From Ananas comosus (Eukaryota; Streptophyta; Magnoliopsida; Poales; Bromeliaceae), in contig NC_033637.1 of NCBI RefSeq assembly GCF_001540865.1, forward strand, positions 4,890,058-4,954,057: a DNA stretch of 64,000 nt. Direction: 5' to 3'. Under the pieces are notes generated by a model, which was given only the letters and a program-made list of their open reading frames with translations, was not told the origin of the DNA and did not search any database. Shown here piece after piece: positions 22,565-33,123 of this stretch. The position numbers and the translations under genes were made by a program. Positions within the stretch are counted from its first letter, which is position 1. Every line of letters starts with the position of its first letter.

Positions 22565-25500
22565 TCACTGCCACATGAAGGGAAGAGCTTGAGAGTTACC
22601 ATCTGAGGACCCTTGCCCCCCTCTGCCGCCGCCGCCGCCATGAAACATAGCCTGACAATGATGCTGAAGCTCGCTGCCACCGGCGTCAGGAACAAGAACA
22701 ACACTCCCCGCATTCTCATCACAAGAAAACCCAGACGCTGAGAAGTCGCCCGAACCCCCGTAATGCACGGCCGAGACCATCGACTGACCCATCGGGATCG
22801 CGTTGGTGATGCTCGAGTTCTGAGCCGTGGGAGGCGATGACAGAAGAGAGAGAGCACAATCAGAGGAGTCCAGAACTTGGGCTAGTCCGTGCGGGACGGG
22901 TTTCAGCGCAGGTCTGACGGGGAGGGCGGTATCGTCTTTTTCCTGCAAGAAGGGGAAGCGCTTCTGCTCCTTGAAAGCGCTGGAGAAGGACGCCGGGATC
23001 GTCTGCGTCCTGTCGACGAGCTGGAGCGGCGGGTGGTGGGGATGCGGGTAGAGGGGAATCGCGTCATTCTCCTCGGCTTTCATGATGCTGGCCCAGCTTG
23101 GCTCTGTCGCTGCAGCCGTAAATATTGGCGGATAGTTCGAAAACTGCGTCGCTGCACCAAAGATTATATACTTGTTTACAAACTGCAAAAGTTAAAATAA
23201 CGTTTGAATGCTGAGCTCATTATTCAAGTTCCAAAAGTTGTAAAAGAGTATAAGCCAATTGTCCGACTCGCAATTGAAGTTCGGAGGGATACTTAAGCTT
23301 CATTTGCTCCAATTTAAAAGTTTACTCCATCTTTTAAATATTAGTTACTCTCATATTTTTCATGTTCATTGGGTGACAAAACCTAGATATATTCTTCATT
23401 AGTAAAGGAATTCACACACAATATATAACTCGACAAGTTCACACTGTTCTCAACCTAAAATCTTTCTTGTTATTTGCTTCTGTTTATACAATCAGCAAAT
23501 AGTCTGCTCTATGATCAGTTCTTCAGCTTTAATACTATAATTTGCCGTTTCAGGATTCGTACTTCACATCTTTATAAATGTCCTGCGGCATTTATAGTGC
23601 GCTAATTATAAATTATTTACAATTTCCAAAATCCTCAACCAAAACAATGAGACATTATGCAAACATTAGCGAGAACGTCAAATCGATATCTACAAATTCA
23701 TCTTAGTTTTACTTTAGCTTCCTTCTTTTCTCAGAAAAAAAAAATTTTCACTATTTTTTTTTTTTGTATTTCCTAAACTTCCGGATTGTCAAAATTGAAT
23801 GAAGCACACGACAATATGTTTTACCGAGATAAATGCTAAATTAGTAACGCGCACTAACTATGCATGCACACAACGGAAGTGGAATATATCATCTAAAAAC
23901 TGATTTATATGACTGAGAATCATACGATACCAGCGATGCCTACTCTTTACTCTTTAGTAATTAGTCGATGATTTAAACAAAGAAAACAAAAGTGAAGTAA
24001 ACAGAATTATGTAAATAAACAAATTGATTAGTCCTAAATACACGACAAGAACACTCGTACTCTTTGTATGCGACACTAGCGCTTCATCAAGATGAATCAA
24101 TTTGCCTAGGCATGTTAACAACTACGGGAACCGAAAACTTGCGAAACAGATAAAATAAACTGGGACTCATGAAAAGGTTGGTAACTATGGGAATGGAAAT
24201 ATAGAAAAGCCAAACCTTGGTGCTGATTAGAGAACAAAATCCCGGGACTAATGGGCTCCGGCTGAGGCTTCCTTCGGCGTCGGTTGTGCCCATCTAGCCG
24301 TTTCCTACAGCTTCTTTTCACCTCATCAAACTCCGCTAGCAAGTGAAACCTATCCCGCCGACAAGCAAGCATTTAGTCTCGACTATTAATCCTCTACTAC
24401 AAAAAGAAGCATCCAGAGTAGATAGTTTTCTATACATACCCGACAATAAGTTATGAATTCATGGTACCTGCAAAATCCGAATTTCCACATATGCCTGACA
24501 CAAAACTAACCCACACAGTGCACACTCTTATACGTACGATGTGGTAAAATCGATCTGTGCAAAAGAAGTAAAATCTACGGAACAAAAAGTAACACCACTA
24601 AGTTTCTAGGCAAGCGGAGACAATCAATCTAAAAGATTGGATCAAACTAAAAGTCTAAGCACGCAAAACAAGTTGGACATGATTCATCTATATCAAGTAG
24701 AACAGAAGAATTATATAATGCACCGCCCCATGAATCTCCTGAGGTATTGAAATATCAAGGGTGGAATAAGATACTTAAAAAAAAAAAGAAAAAAAACGAA
24801 TTCGAGTCATAGATTATCGAAAGATATACTAAATCCCTTACTTCTGCTAGTGATTAGTTCACTGGTTTTCTAGAGATTAGGCACGGAAGCAATAAAAACG
24901 GAATAATGAAGATAAGGTTTGATTGAATTAGCGTATCACTTATTTGAAAAAGCCTTGCTTCTTTTTTTTTTTTTTTTTTCTTTCGTAGCAATGGTACATG
25001 CTCTGTTGTAGTGTGGTACAAAACTGTATTCGCGTTTTACAAAATGTCAAAACAATGAAAGCTCTCCTATATTTTGTTAAGTTACCAAAGCACGATTAGC
25101 GAACGCAAGCTTTTATATCATAAAAAAGGGCTCGTCCAGGCCGCAATAGAATATGCATACTGCCATGGTATCTGATCCAACAACGACATCCCGAATATAA
25201 TATTCGAACATAGAAGGCTAGTAAACCGAAATCGGACACGTCGAAAATTATAAATTATGAGAAGAGATGGGTAAGTTCATCGTGTTGTTCGTGCACTAGG
25301 AATCGGTTGCGTCCCACGGACGAATGAATGGCATAAAAAGTAGATGATTAAATCAGGTAAAAAATCTTTGCTACTTCCACATGGTCAAACTGCGGAATTT
25401 CGGTTTGAGTATATTTCTACACAAAAATAGTAATGGAATGTCACGCCGCCGATAATTAACTAGTGAGCAATAGATCAAATTGATAGGTATAACAACTAAT

Positions 25501-25954
25501 GAGGGGTTCTGCAATAAAGTGGATACTCTGTTTTTTGGCTGCAATTAGTCAATTACCTGCTGCACTGCTGGCAAAATCTCTGCTCCTGGCCGCCGACCAG
25601 GACGATGGGGGTCTTGGAGTGGACTTCGCAGACCTTGTGCCGGCGGTGGTAGTCCCGGCAGCTGCTGAGGTCGGAATTGCAGCCGTCGACGAGGCAGGAG
25701 GCGGCGGCCTGCGAGGAGCCGCCGGGCCCGCGCGCGCGCTTCGAGGGCGCGGCGGAGGGCGGGGCCTTGGCAGACTGTTCCCGCCACTTCTCCGGCGCCG
25801 CCGGAGCGAAATCCCCCAACCCTCCGAGTTTGAGATCGACCGAGCAGTTCTTGCCGCCGCCGCCGCTGCCGCCGACCATGGAGCCCATGGTCGCGTCAGA
25901 GGCCTGATCGAATTCTGACAGGTCCCAGGGAGACAATTTTGCGTCCCAATCCAT
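22565..25954 (-). CDS. SPL16: SBP-box transcription factor, SPL16/SPL18 (AtSPL13-clade), complete, 3 exons
   Basis: Coding exons on the minus strand are 25557-25954, 24216-24349 and 23151-22565 (1119 bp, 372 residues). All splice sites are GT-AG and the frame is continuous. Residues 87-161 form the SBP DNA-binding domain. Zinc site 1 is C87, C92, C109, H112; zinc site 2 is C128, C131, H135, C147; the basic nuclear signal is [17 protein letters not shown] (144-160). The SBP domain is split by intron 1 after CQQCS, as in the whole family. Outside the domain, [11 protein letters not shown] (37-47) and the ending LPFMWQ match the OsSPL16 (GW8)/OsSPL18 group, and CALSLLSS is encoded by the miR156 site. 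The start MDWDAK fits that group. These proteins control inflorescence, seed and grain traits and phase change. The next gene is a SEP MADS gene on the same strand. Confidence 0.95.
22838..22857 (-). promoter_or_regulatory. miR156/157 target site in SPL exon 3
   Basis: The minus strand reads GTGCTCTCTCTCTTCTGTCA, the canonical 20-nt miR156 site of SPL mRNAs, with its usual single mismatch to miR156. It encodes CALSLLS. Cleavage and translational repression by miR156 would keep this gene low in juvenile tissue. The family rule is known; activity here is inferred. Confidence 0.95.
24350..25556 (-). other. SPL intron 1
   Basis: The 1207-bp intron has donor GTAATT and acceptor ATAG. Its end holds a poly(T) run near 24962. 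I see no transposon or embedded gene. Intron 2 (23152-24215, 1064 bp) is similarly plain. Confidence 0.85.
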
Positions 25955-26074
25955 GAAATTACCCCAATTTTTGCTTTTTGCTTCCCCTCTTTTTTTTTTT
26001 CTTTTTTTTTTTCTTTTTTTGGGGTTCTTAACAAATCTCTTCTTCGCAACTTCAATCTTATACTTATACTAATA

Positions 26075-26126
<52 letters not shown>

Positions 26127-26301
26127 TCACTCACTCTTTAACACACCCAACCACACCTCATTCCACCAATTCTAACTACTCTTCACCTGCACAATTACAA
26201 ATACAACAACCACCAACAGGCCATCAGCAACAATACTTCCAACAACAACAACAGAAGGGAAAAAAAAGAAAAAAGAAAAAAGAAAAAAAAAGGAAGCAGG
26301 A

Positions 26302-26332
<31 letters not shown>

Positions 26333-26590
26333 GGGGGAAAGGTAGGGAGGGAGGAGGGGAGTAGTAGTGCTCAGTACTTACACAGATAGCTGCTGCTGCA
26401 GGAAGAAGCAGGAGAAGGACAGTGACACAAATTCCATGGAGGAGGGGAGGAGAGTATGGGGTGTGTGTGTGTGTGTGTGTGTGTACTGTGGAGGCTCGGG
26501 GCATCACATTCCTTGGTTAAGGATCACTGTTGAGGGAGTGAGAGGCAAGGAAACCAACAGTAAGATTGGGTTATAATTTATATTTCACAA

Positions 26591-26625
<35 letters not shown>
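25955..26625 (-). promoter_or_regulatory. SPL 5' leader and promoter rich in microsatellites
   Basis: Upstream of the ATG the DNA holds (CT)15 at 26079-26108, (CA)n to 26126, (GAT)9 at 26302-26328, (GT)13 at 26459-26484 and (GA)n at 26590-26625. A minus-strand TATAAATT at 26575-26582 would put the start near 26545 and give a leader of about 590 bases. GA/CT tracts are binding sites for plant GAGA-factors (BPC proteins). The start site is inferred. Confidence 0.5.
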
Positions 26626-26628
<3 letters not shown>

Positions 26629-26769
26629 GGGGATGGTGAATAATATGATGGTGGTGATGATGATGATGATTCTGCTGCAAACTCCAATGAGTGAGAGGAG
26701 TGAGATATGGGTTTGTTTTGTTTGGTCTTTTGTAGGTCTCTCTTTTTTTTTCTTTCTTTTTTTTTGTGT

Positions 26770-26896
26770 GATTTTTTTTTTTTAAAGATAGATAGCACGT
26801 TATTCTCACTTTGTTTATTTTATTAAAAAATAAATTTAGCTAAAAATATAAATTAAATAGGATTCAAACTTGAGACCTCGAATATTAATCACTGTG
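26770..26896 (-). mobile_element. tRNA-like SINE, copy 5, 5'-truncated and diverged
   Basis: This minus-strand copy has poly(T) at 26771-26782, a decayed GATAGCACGTTATTCTCAC tail and a B-box-like GATTCAAAC. It ends around the second half of the tRNA-like head. Many C-to-T type changes mark it as old. It lies upstream of the SPL promoter. Confidence 0.7.
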
Positions 26897-27193
26897 TTTT
26901 TTTCTGTGCTTACACTGTAGAAAAATTAGGAGAAAACCAAAAAGTTTACCGTGAGAAGAGAGAGAGAGAGAGAGAGAGAGAAAAGGGTGGCAGGAAAGTG
27001 ACAGGGTGTAGTTGCTGTCAACTTTACAAATTACAAGTAATAAGGGGAGAAAAGTACAAAGGTGGTGGAGGTGCTTGGGAGTATGGAGGTGAGAGCTTCG
27101 GGAGGGTTTTTAAGTGGTTCCATGTTATGGAAAATGTGTTTGCTTCACCTTTGCTATAACATGGAAAATCAGTTTGCTTCACATTTGCTTACA

Positions 27194-27194
<1 letters not shown>

Positions 27195-27233
<39 letters not shown>
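27195..27233 (+). repeat. (GTT)13 microsatellite
   Basis: A perfect trinucleotide run. Open frames through it (poly-Cys or poly-Val) are artefacts. Confidence 0.92.
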
Positions 27234-27264
27234 ATTTTATTTAAAAAAAATTTAAAAATTTATA

Positions 27265-27628
27265 TAGTTTTGTATTTTTTTATTTTAGTATTTTGTGGTT
27301 TAAAATATATTATTTTAATATTTTATAATTTTATTTTTTTTTGTATTATCTTTTTTGTTAATTTTTTTCTTGAAATCAGTGATAAAATTAAAATAATAGA
27401 ATACTAAAGTAAAAATTTGATAAATTATAAAATATTAAAGTGAATATTCGATAAATTATAGATAAGATATTTTAAGTTTTATATATGATTTAACATAGAA
27501 TCAATAGGGGTGCTAACGAAAAGAAAAAACTTTATATGATACTAAACGGGATACACTTTAAATCATCATAAAATAGTAAAATAAAAAAAATATAAAACTA
27601 TAAAGATGATATTTAAAATTTACCTTTA
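27265..27628. mobile_element. TIR element of the GTGGTTTAAA family, copy 2 (diverged)
   Basis: It has TTTTAGTATTTTGTGGTTTA at the left and AAATCATCATAAAATAGTAA at the right as decayed inverted arms. The internal TTAATTTTTTTCTTGAAATC and complementary text match copies at 39692 and 42337. Confidence 0.6.
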
Positions 27629-27871
27629 AAAAAAAAAATTCTCTTCTCTCTTATTCTACATCTTTCTCCCTCGTTCCCTCTGCCTCTAGGCTGCCAGCCT
27701 GACCTTACTAGGCAGTCCAATCATGTATTCTCATCCTAACTATATAAAAATATGATAGGTGAATTATGCTAAAACCCATAATAATAATAATAATAATAAT
27801 TTTAAAGTTAAATGATTTAATAATAGGATTCAAGTCAGATGAATCATTGAAAAAAAAAAAAAAAAAAAAAA

Positions 27872-28206
27872 AGGAAAACTTCAAAAATTCCTCTCGTGGT
27901 TTTACGTATTTTTTCACTTTAGTACCCTGTGATTTAAAGTGTATTAAGTTAGTATCCTATGGTTTCGCATTTTCTTATTTTAGTACTATGTGATTTAATA
28001 TTTTATTAAGAAAAAAATAAAATCATAAGGTACTAACTTGATACAAAAATAAAATCACAGAGTACTAACTTGATACACTTTAAATCACAGGGTATTAAAA
28101 TGAGAAAGTGCGAAACCACAAAATACTAACTTGATACACTTTAAACCACAGGATACTAAAATAAAAAAGTGTAAAACTACAGGGAGAGTTTTTGAAGTTT
28201 TTCCTT
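27872..28206. mobile_element. TIR element of the GTGGTTTAAA family, copy 3
   Basis: The left end GGAAAACTTCAAAAATTCC and right end AGTTTTTGAAGTTTTTCC are inverted. Arms continue with CACTTTAGTACCCTGTGATT and its complement, and the phrase recurs several times internally. Confidence 0.75.
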
Positions 28207-28439
28207 GAAAAAATTACAAAGATTCTGTAGATTGGTTCCAACTTGTTAAAATTCGTGTGTCGACATCTTTTTGATTTTTCCCTCAATTCATAAGTATATG
28301 TTTTGACATATTCATGATCATGCTTAAAATGTGATTCAGAATAAAAAACTACTATCCAATAAACAAAAAAGTATCTGCTAATGTAGCCAATAATTTTAGT
28401 TTTTTTTTTTTTTTCTCATAATCTTTGTTACCTTTCTTA

Positions 28440-28860
28440 GCAATCTAGCATGTTTTTTTCATTCCTCCATCTCCTCCCTCCTCCTAACCTTGTTTGGAAT
28501 TTTGTCTACTTCCCTGGTGGCTTAATTTTTCTAACAATTTAGGTCTTTAATTAGCTCCACTCTAAAAGGGTGTTTTAAATGTGGGGTGAATACTGGTCTA
28601 CATCCATACCTAATTATCTTCTTTTTGAGTTGTTCCTTGTCCCAATAATGCAATAATGTTGTAGGTGTGTATATAAAGCTGTCTCTAACTCCAATCCAAC
28701 CCACCCCACAAGAGTGACAAAGTTGCTCTGCATTACCAACTCACCCCTTTCCTCTGTTTGACTGACAAAACCAAAAAGCACTTTCCCTGTAACTGCTAAT
28801 TATCATCCCAAATCCATCCACCTCTATATTTGTAGCCTTCATGTGCCCCACCCACCCCCA
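28440..28860 (+). promoter_or_regulatory. Low-copy promoter-like block with TATATAAAG, no gene attached
   Basis: This stretch lacks the repeat words of its surroundings. It has a TATATAAAG motif at 28670-28678 followed by C-rich leader-like text (TCCAATCCAACCCACCCC). No convincing open frame follows. It lies about 2 kb upstream of the SPL start and could be a distal regulatory region or a non-coding RNA promoter. Weakly supported. Confidence 0.3.
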
Positions 28861-29749
28861 AAAAAAATAAAAATAAAAATAAAAAAAAATTATAGTAAGA
28901 TCTTATTTCTTATCCAACTAGACACGTCACAGAATAATAATCGAACAGTGAATTACACAGAAGAATCTCAAATTATAAGCTAAGTTTCAATTGAGTCCTT
29001 AACCTTCTACTCATTACAATTAGGTTTTCAGTGTTTTACATGATTTCAATTGAGCATCTAACCTTCCATATTGAAATTAGATTTCTATTGTCTTCTAAAA
29101 ATTAGGGCTTTGAAATGATGGCGTTGCATTCTGTTTAACGTAGGAGAGATTTTAATGAAAATGATTTGATTGAATTGACTACAAAAAGCTATATATTATA
29201 AGAAAAGTAATACTATTCATACATTTCAAAAATGATATAAATCTTAGACCTCTTTTCCTAAAATAGGTGGTGTAAGATTTATATAAAAATTTGCGTGTAT
29301 GATAGTTTTTTTATTATAAAAATTTTGTATTGGGTTAATTACACCATAGGTTTTCTTATATTTTCAATTAGAATCTTAACTTTTCTTCCTTTTATTCACC
29401 TTTCTTCTTTTTTCCTTTTCTCTCCCTTTTTTTTTTTCCCCCCTTCTGCTTCTTCTTTCTAGCCTTTTCTTCCATGTCTTCTTCTTCTTCTTCTTTCAAC
29501 ATCCTCCTAACTCATCTTCTTCATCTTCTTTTTTCTTCATTCTTCGTATCATATGCATCTTATTCTTAATTTTTTTTTCATCTATTGTTTCTTTTTATTT
29601 TTCGTTCTTTCTCTTCATCTTCTTCTTCTTCTCTTCTCATCTACTTCTTGAAGATATTAAAAGTTTACGTGTTGAATTCCATCAAAAAATAATAAAAATA
29701 TTGACAACAAGGAACTTAATCAACCAAAAAAATAAAAAGGAGGACAGAT

Positions 29750-30376
29750 CACTACAACAGAATTAGGTTATAGGGACACATGTTTGGGATACTTTTGAGT
29801 AAGTGTCCCATTTATCCTAAAACTTAAAAATATATCTAGTAATGCCTAAATATAAAGCCCAATCCAACCAAAAATAAAAGATTACTCTACTCAACCCACC
29901 ACACCCAGTCCATTTGGCCCGATTACAAACAGAAAAGAAAAAAAAAAAGAAAAATCAATTACCATATTTTCTTCTCTCTTCACTCAATCCACTAAACNCT
30001 CTACTCAACCCACCACACCCAGTCCATTTGGCCCGATTACAAACAGAAAAGAAAAAAAAAAAGAAAAATCAATTACCATATTTTCTTCTCTCTTCACTCA
30101 ATCCACTACTTCTAGACAAAGAGTCTTTCCTGTCGTCCTCCTCCGCCACCGCAGCCAACGAGATAGAGTTTCGGCGGTTGCTAAATGCTTAAATAAGTGT
30201 TGGTAAATTGGCAGCTCTCTTTTAGGTTATAGTGACACTCTTTAACTGTCACTATATACCTAGCGACCCCACATATAGCAACACTTTTTAAAAGTGTCGG
30301 TAATTTTAGCTAGTAGCACTTTTTTGACATGTACCTACATTTAAAAGTGCCGTTATAGACCCTTTTTATTGTAGTG
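29750..30376. mobile_element. Non-autonomous CACTA (En/Spm-type) element, 627 bp, TSD GAT
   Basis: The ends are CACTACAACAG and ATTGTAGTG, and the 3-bp sequence GAT lies on both sides (29747-29749, 30377-30379). CACTA ends with a 3-bp duplication define the superfamily. Sub-terminal words GGTTATAG(G/T)GACAC and the complementary GTGTC and TATAGACCC occur in both halves. It has no transposase. It sits inside a dead LINE and so is younger than that insertion. Confidence 0.9.
29885..30112 (+). repeat. 114-bp direct duplication inside the CACTA element, joined at an N
   Basis: The text beginning CTCTACTCAACCCACCACAC at 29885 recurs at 29999, directly after the only ambiguous base (N at 29998). 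Copies are identical as far as I can read. The N suggests an assembly join, so the second copy may not exist in the genome. Confidence 0.85.
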
Positions 30377-30386
30377 GATTGATACT

Positions 30387-30910
30387 TTGTACGATCAACT
30401 AAAGTGGCGATGGACCAACAACCAAAATTTTACCATCAAATCACTTTATGAATTCGTCACCGACGGAGGACAGATTGATACTTTGTACGATCAACTATGG
30501 AGGTTAAAAATCCCGCTCAAGCACAAAGTTTTCATTTGGATTCTACTTCGAAAGAGATTATCTACGGCAGACAGACTGCTTCGCCGAGGGTGCATTGTGG
30601 AGTAGCACTGCAGGTTCTGTGTGTTACTAGCCAAAACAGGTGATCACCTATTCCACAATTGTATCGTTGTCAGATTTCTTCGTTTTAAAGTAGGAGCCTT
30701 AGTGGAGGCGGATTCGGATGTAGGGGACGTACGACAGCTGTGGACACAGATCTCGGACATCCCTGAGGCCGTAATGAGATCAAAAATTTCAACCAAGTTG
30801 GCGGCAATTTGATGGGTTGTCTGGACGGAGCGTAATGGCATTTGCTTCCGCGACGTGCCTCTTAATGTTTCCCGGGCTCTCGAACGGGTCGCCGTTTTGA
30901 TCGAAGCCTG
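30387..30910 (+). pseudogene. LINE ORF2 C-terminal fragment (zf-RVT region), broken
   Basis: The translation shows LKWRWTNNQNFTIKSLYEF and LKIPLKHKVFIWILLRKRLS, matching the 60537-61625 frame of the larger LINE. A TAG at 30603-30605 interrupts the cysteine motif (CxxC then CDHLF-like). Later parts read on in the same frame (TGDHLFHNCIVVRFLRF), with a second stop near 30810. This is a dead fragment. Confidence 0.85.
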
Positions 30911-31699
30911 GAACGAAGCACTTTGATTCTCTCCCGAGCTCTACGCTCTGCCCTCTGTTTTCCCATTTTTGTTTATTTTGGTTTTCACTTGTTTCCTGGG
31001 TCTCACGGACTTGGTTTTTGTTCTCTTGTTTTTTCCCTTGTTCCCTCGGTTCGGAGGTCCTAGCTGCTTCCAGTTTGTATGCTAAATTCATGTTGCTTAA
31101 TGAATGAAGCAGGTAGCTTGCTATCTATTTCTCAAAAAAAAAATAAATAAAATAAAAAGGTAAGGTACCCAATTAAAAAACAGAAAACAGATTAGAGATC
31201 AATGTTGTAATTATACTTTTGTGTTTTATGAGTGAAGTAGATAAAAGGAATTAATCAACAATTAAAATGCAAATTATTTACAGAGTCAAGCTTGTGTGCT
31301 TCTAACAGCATATGAATGGCGCATACTTAGTCATTAAATCAAATAATATTTTACCACTCCCTACTAACCTCTAGATATCCAAGAGTTAAAAATTGGTACC
31401 ATGCACTATTCATGGAGAAAACTTGGGTGGAAACCTCCCCAACGATGCTTCGTGAAGGAGCCTCCAATTTGTTATCATGTGTCAATTTTATATTTATCCT
31501 CTAATTTTTTTTTTTTTTTAGATTTTAGTATCAAAAACACCTAATAAATTTTTGAATGAAAACAAAACTAATGCATGATAACATATCGAAGGCTCCCTAG
31601 CGAGGCATTATTGGGAGGCTTCCGACTGAAATTTTGTCCCTACTCATGTGAGGACTTCAGCTACAACTTTTGATATGACTAAAACTAAATCTCAAATCA

Positions 31700-31856
31700 A
31701 ATCATCGACTGTTTCTAGCGCAAGTGGTAAAGGACTTGGTGGTTGGTACTTGAGGTTTCATGTTTAAAGCCTAATTGCTTTACATTTTCAACTAAGTTTA
31801 TTTCTAAAAAAAGAAAAGCTGGTGGCACGCTACCTCTCTCTCAAAAAAAAAAAAAT
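31700..31856 (+). mobile_element. tRNA-like SINE, copy 6
   Basis: This plus-strand copy has TCGACTGTTTCTAGCGCAAG at the 5' end, an A-box region, a decayed B-box and GGTGGCACGCTACC before CTCTCTC and poly(A). TCTCAAATCA flanks it at 31690-31699 and 31857-31866. Confidence 0.8.
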
Positions 31857-32667
31857 TCTCAAATCACTTGTCGCTGTATCGATGTATCTAATATTTAAAT
31901 CTCAAATTATGAAAACAGTAGTTTTCAGATCCTTGGAGTAAGTTGGAATAATCCAAGATAAGCATAGAAAAGGGATCAAACATAAATTTTCGTACCTGAG
32001 AACAGTAGTTTTCGGATTCTTGGAGCAAGCTGGTATATATAATCCGGTATAAGTCTGAAACTACTGTAACACTATTTTTTTCAAATGCAAAATTCATTTA
32101 GTTTCTATTTATACCTGAATTATACCTATATATCCCTGAAATAAGCAGTTCTTACTTATACCCGCACCAAACACTGCCTTAAAATTTTATGTTGGCCGAA
32201 ATTCGTATTCCATTTGATGAGTAGGTTCTAATTACTAGATCTATCCATATTGTAAAATTAAAATTTTGAAATATAATATATTATCACCTAACAAAGCTGG
32301 AAAAAGGAAAAAAAAATTACACAAAATGTAATGGTAGCTTAGGGCATACGTAAACTCGAACCGAACAACTACCAATCGACAGTTTGAGCTCTACAAGGTT
32401 AAAATGTGAAGCAACTAGATTTGAAACTTGAGATCTTGAATACTAATTATCAAGTTTTTAGCCAACTATGCTATGCACGATCATTATATTCATGAGATAT
32501 TTGCACTGACTTTGATTTGGATTTGGTGCTATTAATATTTTGCGGCATCTTCATTAAGTATTAGTTTATACTAATACATTGAGTTGCACCCCATTTTTTC
32601 AATTTTAATATGATTTTTCCTCCATCTTTTCCTCGTGAACGTGAACGTAAAATTGAGAGTTACACTA

Positions 32668-33123
32668 AGACTTTTTATAAAACAACTCTCTAAAATTTTA
32701 TAATTTGTAAAATAATTTTGTCAAATTTATATTTTTTTTGCCACGTAGGATTTTTTTTCGAAACACGGTGAATCCATCACTGTATTTTTTCATGCCTTTT
32801 GAAGACGGTGAATCGTTCACCGTATTCTCTCATGTCTTTTAAAGGAAGTTATTAAGATTTTTTGTGATTTATTGAAATTTGTATATGGTGGTTAGAATTA
32901 TATATGAGATATAAAAAAAAATAGTAAATAAACAAAAAACAATAAATGATTTATCATTTTTGTGAAAAATTAGGAAGGCGGTGAATCGTTCATTTACCAT
33001 TTTTACGAGAATGTTCCAACATGGCTCCTACATGGCAAAAGAAGGATTAATTTACTTAAAAAAATTTCATAAGGTTATTTACCTAATTAGAAAATTTTAT
33101 AGGGTTATTTTGCAAAAAAGTCC
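32668..33123. mobile_element. Mutator-like miniature element with hairpin core
   Basis: The left arm GACTTTTTATAAAACAACTC...GCCACGTAGGA and right arm TCCTACATGGCAAAAGAAGG...GCAAAAAAGTCC are inverted, about 90 bp each and imperfect. The core contains repeats of CGGTGAATC(G/C)(T/A)TCACCG-type hairpins at 32763, 32803 and 32977. The same hairpin type fills the core of the element at 52635-53045. Confidence 0.65.

Larger units (their letters stand above)
29741..31149 (+). mobile_element. 5'-truncated L1-type LINE carrying a nested CACTA element
   Basis: Bases 30377-31149 match the last part of the LINE at 60282-64000: the C-terminal zinc-knuckle region, 3' untranslated region, GGTAGCTTGCTATCTATTTC tail and A-tail. 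The part before the CACTA insertion (29741-29749) and the part after it join seamlessly. AAATAAAAAGG at 29730-29740 and 31150-31160 is the probable target duplication. The 5' end holds a partial repeat of internal sequence: TTGATACTTTGTACGATCAA occurs at 30379 and again 98 bp later. Confidence 0.82.

Noticed and set aside
22565..23188. SPL exon 3 read as a separate 207-codon gene
   Set aside because: The acceptor at 23152-23153 joins it in frame to exon 2, and the extra N-terminal residues come from intron sequence.
25499..25918. 139-codon plus-strand frame opposite SPL exon 1
   Set aside because: Shadow of the GC-rich SPL exon. The minus strand carries the conserved SBP domain.
27062..27407. 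Open frames through (GTT)n giving poly-Cys or poly-Val proteins
   Set aside because: They are produced by the microsatellite and have no other coding features.
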